The notes beneath the pieces were generated by a model. That model was not told the origin of the DNA and searched no databases. It was given only the letters and a program-made list of their open reading frames with translations. From Wurfbainia villosa (Eukaryota > Streptophyta > Magnoliopsida > Zingiberales > Zingiberaceae), in the NCBI GenBank assembly GCA_025175895.1, contig JAKLTH010000238.1:6324001-6388000 (forward strand): a DNA stretch of 64,000 nt, given 5' to 3'. A program made the position numbers and the translations under genes. This document shows, piece after piece, positions 57,550 through 64,000 of the stretch (position 1 is its first letter; each line of letters begins with the position of its first letter).

Positions 57550-59310
57550 CACTTCTCATATAGTGTGGAAAAGTTTCAAATGAATGGCATTCCAGGGTCG
57601 CGGAAATTCTTTGCCCTGGTCATCTTTCAGGTAATATGCTGACCCCGCTACGCGATGTGTTACTTCATAAGGCCCTTCCCAGTTCGGAGCCAACTTTCCA
57701 GGGTCTCTAGAGGGATTAACTTTTCACAACACCCAATCCCCCTCTTGAAATCTTCTAGGCATCACCTTCTTATTAAATGTTTGCTGCACTCTTCGCTTGT
57801 AAAATTTTGCTCGTCTCCGGGTCATCTCCCGCTTTTCCTCCACCAAGTCCAACTCAGTGCTTCGGATAAGTTGGTTCTGATCTGGTTCGTACACCTCTAT
57901 CCGAGCGCTACTTAAAAGAGCTTCGACCGGAATAACAGCTTCCGTCCTGTATACTAAACTGAAGGGAGTTTCCCCTGTTGCAGTCTTTGGTGTAGTTTGG
58001 TAGGCCCACAGGACTCCTGACAATTCTTCTACCCAGTTTCCCCTCTGAGCCCCCAATTTGGTCTTTAATCCTTGAATGAGAATTTTGTTAGTCACTTCCA
58101 CTTGCCCGTTAGCTTGAGGGTGAGCTACCGAAGTGAAAGCTTGCTGAATGTTGAGACTTTGACACCATTCTTTAATCTTTTTGCCTTGGAACTGACGTCC
58201 ATTATCACTAACTATCTTCCGAGGAATACCATATCGACAGACAATATTCCTCCACAAGAATTGTATCATAGCATTCTCAGTAATTTTGGCCAGGGGTTCT
58301 GCTTCTACCCATTTTGAGAAGTAATCTACAGCCACCAACAAAAATTTCTTCTATAAAGGTGTCACTGGCATCAGACCCACTATATCCATTCTCCCTTTAT
58401 CAAAAGGACATGAAGCGACCACAACTTTCATTAACTCAGTCGGCCGTTCGAACCGGTTGCTATGCTTCTGACAAGCTGGGCAAACCTACACTATACGAGC
58501 GACATCCTGTTGAAGAGTAGGCCAAAAATATCCTGCTAACAGGGCCTTCCTTGCTAAAGCTCTCCCTCCTAGATGATTACTGTAACAACCTTCATGAATC
58601 TCCCGGAGTACCCATTCCGCATCCTCACTTCCCAAGCATTTCAATAAGGGTCGTCCGAAAGAGGTCTTGTATAAGTCTCCATTTAAGAGGGTAAACCGTC
58701 TGGCTCGACATATTAAAGTAGATGTCGCTACTTTTTTTTCAGGGACCTTCCCGTGCCGTAAATAAGCTATGATGTCAGTCCTCGATCGAATTAGGCGATT
58801 AGTGCGTCTTCCTCCACGTTGCATATCGCTAAGGAAGTATGGATTTCCGCATGGACCGTTTCCAATGACTTCACTCCTTCCATAACACTAGCCATCCGAG
58901 CCAATTCATCTGTCTTCCCGTTATTCTCCCGTGGGATTTGCTTTAAGAGAACTTGCCGAAATTGAGTTTTTTCTTTCTCAAAAGCCTTCAAGTATATGCA
59001 GCCTTTCCTCCCGAACCGCGAAAGAACCTTGAAGTTGTGATATTACCAACTAGGAATCCGAATGAATTACAATTGAAGAAGCCCCCAACGCCTTAGCAGC
59101 CTGCAATCCCGCTAGAATGACTTCATATTCCGCCTCATTATTGGATGCCCGATATCCTAGACGTACGGTTATGCGGGTCTCCTCCTTATCAGGGGAAATT
59201 AACAGAACACCGACGCTGCTGCCCGTAGATCCTGAAGAACCGTCTACGAATATGCTCCATGCATATGCTCCTTCCTCTTTTGCCGACGAACCATCTTCCG
59301 GGCCCAAGGT
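57550..59310 (-). pseudogene. Tat pol, second half: additional RNase H and integrase
   Basis: The additional RNase H is at 59307-59050 (WSIFVDGSSGSTGSSVGVLL, NNEAEYEVILAGLQAA, IVIHSDS), the domain that marks the Tat lineage. Integrase follows: a zinc-binding region with EIHEGCYSNH and VCPACQKH (58620-58470), then the catalytic core with Asp in LVAVDYFSKWVEAEP, Asp in IVSDNGRQF and Glu in NGQVEVTNK; 35 residues separate the last two. The C-terminal part (GDWVL, then APNWEGPY) runs to about 57550. Breaks: frameshifts near 59310, 58985 and 58800, and stops at about 59050, 58484, 58350 and 57724. Most of these stops are TAG or TGA where Gln or Arg would be expected. Confidence 0.9.
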
Positions 59311-61245
59311 ACCTCTGCTAGAAAATCAACGAGCGCTTGAGCCTTGATAACCGTTCGGGGTTGGTAGTGAATATCATATTCGCTTAGTTCTACCACCCAT
59401 TTGGCCAATCTTCCGGAGAAATTGGGCTTAGTGACGACCTTGCCCAATTCGCTGTGAGTTAGAACAGTGATGGGATGAGCCAGAAAATACAGCCTCAACT
59501 TGCGGGCGGTCAACACTAGAATATATGTCAACTTCTCCAGCTCTGTATAACGGAATTCAGCCCCCTTCAGAATATGGTTGGTATAATAAATAGGCTGCTG
59601 GTGAGAGCCTTCTTGCTTCAATAAAACCGAACTAATAGCTCCCTCTGAGATGACCAAATACATCCATAACGGTTCTCCGGCCACTGGTTTGGCTAGCAGT
59701 GGGAGTCCAGCCAAATATTTCTTCAACTCCTGGAAAGCCTGCTCGCATTGATCGTCCCACTGAAATTTAGTAGCCTTACGCAGAATCTTGAAGAAAGGCA
59801 ACCCTTTGTCCGCCGATCTGGCTATGAATCGGGATAAAGAAATAATCCTGCCCACCAACTTCTGGGTCTCTCGCAGATTAGTGGGTGATTTCATGTTGCA
59901 CAATGCTTGTACCTTCTCAGGGTTGGCTTGCAACTCCTTCTCAGTTACTATGTATCTCAAGAACTTACCGCTTTTTACCCCGAACAGACATTTGTTAGGG
60001 TTTAGCTTCATATTAAACCGTCTCAATGTAGCGAAGGTTTCATTTAAATCCTTGACTAAATCCCCAGTGGTCTTTGATTTGACCAAGATGTCATCCACGT
60101 AGACTTCCATATTTTTCCCTTTCTGCTCTGCAAAGATCTTGTCCATAAGGCGCTGATAGGTGGCCCCTGCGTTCTTTAATCCGAACGACATTACCACATA
60201 AGCGTATAACCCTCCTACCGTCACAAAGCTAACCCTCTTTTGATCTTCTTTGGCCAAAGGTATTTGATGGTATCCCTAATATGCATCCATTAGGGACACC
60301 ACTTCATATCCTACAATGGAGTCTACCAGCTGATCAATACGAGGCAAGGGGTAGCAGTCTTTAGGGCACGCTTTATTCAAATCATGAAAATCGATACACA
60401 TCCTCCACTGCCCAGAAGGCTTGGGGACCAAGACTACATTGGAAACCCACTCGGGAAACTGGATTTCCTTTATATGACCCACTTTTAGCAGTTTTTCCAC
60501 CTCTTCAGCTATGACCTTGTCCTTCTCCGGTTCAAAATGTCGCTGCTTATGTTGGACAGGTCGGGCTCCTCTGGTTATATTGAGATAGTGTTCAGCCACG
60601 TGAGGGTTGATCCCAGTGAGATCATGCACATCTCTCGCAAAGATGTTTTCATTCTCCTTCAGGCAGGCCACCAGCTCCTCCTTGGCTTCCAGCTGCTATG
60701 CTACCCGTGTAGCCTTTCCCAGAGCGATTTCCACCAACTCTCCTTCCTCTATTCGGTCGGCCTTTGGGGGGGATTCTTCCAGGACGCAAATGTCCGAAAT
60801 GACGATAGCTTTGCCTTTGAGGTCATTGGTTCGGTCCTTCTTTTGATCATCCCGAACCATTTGCACGTAGCAGCTCTTGGAGGCCTTATGTTCTCCGCGA
60901 ACTTCTCCCACCCATTGTCCCACTGGAAATTTAAGCTTCTGGTGGTACGGGGAAGCCACCGCCTGAAAAAGGGTAAGGAAAGGACGCCCAAGAATAGCAT
61001 TATAAGTGGACGGAGCGTCCACGATGAGGAAAGGTATAATATCGTTTTGGGTGGACTTACGCCCGAGTTAGAGCGTGAAATCTGCCCAGTAGGTGGACCA
61101 CATGCCTGCGAACCCAAGCAGGTGTAGCCACATCTTCTAAGGCATTTCAATTTGTATCTGTCCGAAAGCCTCCTGAAAAAGGATATTAACAGAGCTTCCC
61201 GAGTCGACCAACACCCTAGCCACTTCATAATTGGCTAGGGATATT
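59244..61245 (-). pseudogene. Tat pol, first half: protease, reverse transcriptase, RNase H
   Basis: All in one frame with stops. Protease: VARVLVDSGSSVNILF at about 61215-61165, then STYNAILGRPFLT near 61010. Reverse transcriptase: HYLNITRGARPVQHKQR, WRMCIDFHDLNKACPKDCYP, then SFGLKNAGATYQRLMDKIF and the active site VYVDDILVKSK at about 60110. Gypsy RNase H: VISEGAISSVLL and IYYTNHILKGAE to about 59320. Stops include TGA at 61245, TAG near 61140, TAG near 60693 and TAG at 60276 (in the otherwise invariant Y-Q-GYHQI). By family knowledge this part makes the cDNA copy. Long open stretches show recent decay. Confidence 0.92.
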
Positions 61246-62806
61246 CAGATAACTAAGGCATCCGTGTGGGGCAGGAGGACACCTTGTAGATCTTCTGGCC
61301 TGAATGAAATGGACGGTGCAGTCTGGTCAGTGATAATGGCCAAACTCTCCATGAGACGGACATATGACTTCCGTGCCCGGTTGGAGTCCCCGTCAGTAGG
61401 TCCTCCGGCTATAACATGGATAACCTCCCGTGTGGGAGCGTTATTTAGATTGGATGAGGGGCCCTCACCTGATGGACCTTCTTGAGAAACAACCTCCTGA
61501 GACGACATTTGGGGGAAAGTGACTTGAGGTTGTTGGTTATACGGCCCTGGACGGGCTACATCGGGTCGGGGACCTCGCCGTGTTGGTCCTCCTGTCTGGA
61601 ACCGCAATTGCGGATATGCGGTTCAGAGACGATCCAACTTCTCCTGTAACTTGAAGCATCGGCCACTAGTGTGGTCATATTCCTTATGATATTGGCAGAA
61701 GAATGGGGCAGGGGGGGGGGGGGGTTACGTGGGATCCCCCTATATCCTAAGGGTCATTGCAGCAGACCCTGTTGGTCATAAAATTCGATCTCCCGCTCAT
61801 TCCAAGTCCTCGCAGGAGGAAGTGCTTCAGCGGCCATAATTTGTAATGGCGGTACGGGGCGAACACCCTGTAGCAGTGGACGAGGCCTAGGAGCCTCTTG
61901 TCGAAAAGGTCACACATATCCCCGTCGAGGGAGTGCTTGAGGAGGGGCAGGGCGAGCTCTTTCAGTTGGAATTGCTGCGGCAACCCGTTCAGCTCTCTGC
62001 ACCTTCAATCCTTCCTCGTCGCGGATAAATTGCTCCGCACGGCCTAGCAGCTCCTCATAACTGTCAGCAGGTTGTCTTAACAAGGAACTGAGGAAGGGGC
62101 CTTCCTTCAGCCCGTGCAGAATAACGCCTCTGAAAGCTTCTGATCTGACAGAGGGGATTCCCCTAGTTGCAGAAGTGAATCGGTGGAGATACCCTCTAAG
62201 GGATTCTGAGGCTTCCTGGGTGATGTGCATTAGGATAGAGGCGTCATGGTTATACACCTTGCAGCTGGCAAACTCCCGGCTGAATATCCCTCGGAAATCA
62301 GCGAACTAAGTGATGGATCATGGGCGCAGAGTATTAAACCATTTTTGTGCCGAGCCGGTTAAGGTGGTCCGGAAAACTCGGCATTTGAGAGCATCGGTAT
62401 AACAGTGGAGCGAGGCTGCTCCGTCGAATTGCGATAGGTGCTCTTCGGGATTCGTCGAGCCATCATACTTATCGATCTGAGGATTCCGGAAGTAAGATGG
62501 GGGGACTTCAGAGAGGATGTCCATGGTAAAGGGACTGGGCTCGTAAACTTCTGGAGGTCTGGTCGACTGACTTTCGCCCTGTTCTTCCCTTCGAGTTTAG
62601 GTTAAGGGCATAGTGTTCTGAGGTGCTCTTCCGCCAAGTCCTTCTCCAGGCACCACTTCCACATTAACGGCGATATGAGATGGAGGAGGTATTTCTGGGG
62701 ATGGGCCTCGAGAAGAAGGTTCACCGGAATGAGGATGCAGATATCCGGTCATTCTCCTTTCTCTAACAAGGGCCTCTGTAATAGCGTCGTCTATCAGGGC
62801 CTTCAA
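61245..62806 (-). pseudogene. Tat gag, broken
   Basis: Starts at about 62806 (MKALIDDAITEALVRERRMT). The retrotransposon gag core includes YFRNPQIDKYDGSTNPEEHL and RTTLTGSAQKWFNTL at 62500-62320, and later SESLRGYLHRFTSATRGI and YEELLGRAEQFIRDEEG. A short zinc-knuckle-like CQYHKEYDHTSGRC follows at about 61695. One frame is kept from 62806 to the poly-G run, with stops at 62597, 62318, 62306, 61910 and 61747. The frame changes at the run of 14 G (61711-61724) and continues into the protease frame. Gag would form the particle core. Confidence 0.85.
61711..61724. repeat. run of 14 G inside gag
   Basis: The gag frame changes across it, as for the G run in gene A. A long homopolymer in coding DNA may be a slippage mutation or a base-calling artefact. 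Confidence 0.9.
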
Positions 62807-62900
62807 CTGTGATGGTAGGAGAATGATGGGGCGTTCCTCATTGTAGAAGCGATGGTGTTGTATCTCTTACAGTTGCATCTCGTCGGCTCCAAACAAATGT

Positions 62901-62917
62901 TTCCACAGACGGCGCAA
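62901..62917 (-). promoter_or_regulatory. candidate primer-binding site of the Tat element
   Basis: On the element's strand it reads TTGCGCCGTCTGTGGAA, close to the TGGCGCCGTCTGTGGG-type sequence that follows many plant gypsy LTRs, but with the first TGG damaged. It begins eight bases inside the right LTR's inner edge. Confidence 0.5.
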
Positions 62918-62924
62918 TCGACGG

Positions 62925-64000
62925 CGAGGAAAATTCGCTTTACCCCCTTTCGACGCGACGAAGGCATGAAGGGAACTTTTGGAGGGTTCTCACAGGCCGC
63001 AACAGTAAAAATGGATGTAGAAGACAAAGTCAAGAAACGCAAAACCACCCAAACAGACAGCGGAAACTAGAACACAAGATATAATGTGGTTCGGAATGAG
63101 TATTCCTACTCCACGGAGGTGAGCTCTCTCACCGGGGACAATGCCCAAGAACTTTCCACTATGAATGCCCTCCTTTACGGAAAGAAAACTTCCCGAGGCG
63201 GAGGAGAAAACCTCTTACAGTTGGGTTACAAATACAAGAAAGAGTACGTGCGACTCGAGATCAAGGTCGCTGCTCTTCTTCTCCGGCGAAGTGATGACAA
63301 CTCTCCTCCTTCTCCTCCTGTGTCTTCGTTTCGTGTCCAGTGGAATGATTGCGGATCCCCTTCTTTTCTCCTCTCTTTGCCTTTTATCTTCCTCCTCTGA
63401 TCCATCACTATCTCGCGGGCTGTTCTCATCGTACACGTGGCCACCATGTCCACCCGGAGAATAATTCTGTTATAGGTACGAGGGGCGAAGGCTTGGAATC
63501 TTCTGTGGGGACCTCTCTTTCTGTTACATATCACTCCCTCATTCCTATTCCAGGAAACTAGGTTAGCTCGTCCCCCTCAACCATCTACTTCTGGTAAAAC
63601 TAACGTAGGTCTCCAGCTCACGGATAGTATAGCCTTAAGGCTCATTTGGCCGGATCGATTCTCATCCGCCCCATCTGTCTTTGGGCTTATTTGGTCGAAC
63701 CAATTCTTATCCACCCCGTCTGTCTTTAGGCTTATGTGGCCGAACCGATTCTCATCCGCCCCGTTTGTCTTTAGGCTTATTTGGCCGAACCGATTCTTAT
63801 CTGCCCCGTCTGTCTTTAGGCTTATGTGACCGAACCGATTCTCATCCGCCCCGTCTGTCTTTAGGCTTATTTGGTCGAACCGATTCTTATCCGCACCGTC
63901 TGTCTTTAGGCTTATGTGACCGAACTGATTCTTATCTGCCCCGTCTGTCTTTAGGCTTATGTGACCGAACTGATTCTCATCCGCCCCATGAGCCTTCTAG
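62925..64000 (-). repeat. Tat 5' LTR (right copy), incomplete
   Basis: It matches 48535-49607 almost base for base, including the 45-bp array (from about 63640), and runs off the window. The inner edge reads CGAGG instead of TGAGG, so the terminal T has changed. One block (63458-63496) differs strongly from the left copy. Confidence 0.88.

Larger units (their letters stand above)
48535..64000 (-). mobile_element. Tat-lineage Ty3/gypsy retrotransposon with antisense genes; right LTR cut by the window edge
   Basis: LTR copies flank the element: 48535 to about 50064, and 62925 to beyond 64000. Gag, protease, reverse transcriptase, RNase H, a second RNase H and integrase lie on the minus strand in gypsy order (62806 to about 57550). 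The extra RNase H between RT/RH and integrase marks the Tat (Ogre/Grande/Retand) group. Between integrase and the left LTR is an unusual 7.3-kb region with four candidate genes on the opposite strand and a 78-bp tandem array. The LTRs are roughly 95% alike in the part seen, so the insertion is moderately young. Confidence 0.9.

Noticed and set aside
57655..61485. Plus-strand frames opposite the Tat pol and gag genes
   Set aside because: They are shadows of the minus-strand integrase, reverse transcriptase and gag, whose catalytic motifs are clear.

Overview
The window is AT-rich nuclear DNA of a flowering plant. It holds one intron-rich host gene and several layers of transposable elements with plant-type families (RTE LINEs, a PIF/Harbinger transposon, Ty1/copia elements, a Tat-lineage Ty3/gypsy element). 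Species cannot be fixed from the sequence; a monocot is a guess.

Layout. 1-6600 is intergenic and repeat-rich: decayed GATCGAATT-type repeats, (TA)n tracts, and tandem arrays of 26, 66 and about 72 bp. From about 22.95 kb down to 6.66 kb on the minus strand lies the only convincing host gene, a CTD/SCP1-like small phosphatase of the plant SSP4/SSP5 type. Six coding exons join in frame to 471 codons. Its introns hold two broken RTE LINEs in opposite orientation, a Harbinger-related MITE and a 54-bp insertion between 18-bp direct repeats. Just upstream of its promoter is a nearly complete PIF/Harbinger transposon (23783-30733, TAA duplication) with transposase and Myb/SANT-like genes; a 2.9-kb solo LTR (27588-30482, TTAAA duplication) sits inside it. 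Then come an old copia element (32315-38203), a younger copia element (39348-48534), and, inserted in the 3' LTR of the latter, a Tat-lineage gypsy element in reverse orientation whose second LTR runs off the right edge.

Two things stand out. First, both copia leaders (between primer-binding site and gag) contain arrays of long stem-loops. Within each element the loop side of the hairpins is constant while the stems change with preserved pairing, the signature of RNA structures kept by selection. The younger leader also has two three-way-junction-like folds with a compensatory base-pair change. Second, the Tat element carries, antisense to gag-pol, a row of four candidate genes (A-D, about 50.0-57.3 kb). 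Each has a TATA-like box; A and D have short introns whose removal restores the frame. A resembles the plant 'putative gypsy type transposon' family (PF04195-like), and A and D end in coiled coils. A 12-copy, exactly 78-bp array lies between C and D.

Nearly all element genes are broken. Many stops in the younger copia and Tat elements are explained by single C-to-T or G-to-A changes, as expected for methylated, silenced elements. Coordinates of splice sites, LTR edges and target duplications were read by eye; family assignments rest on recognised motifs, not on a database search.
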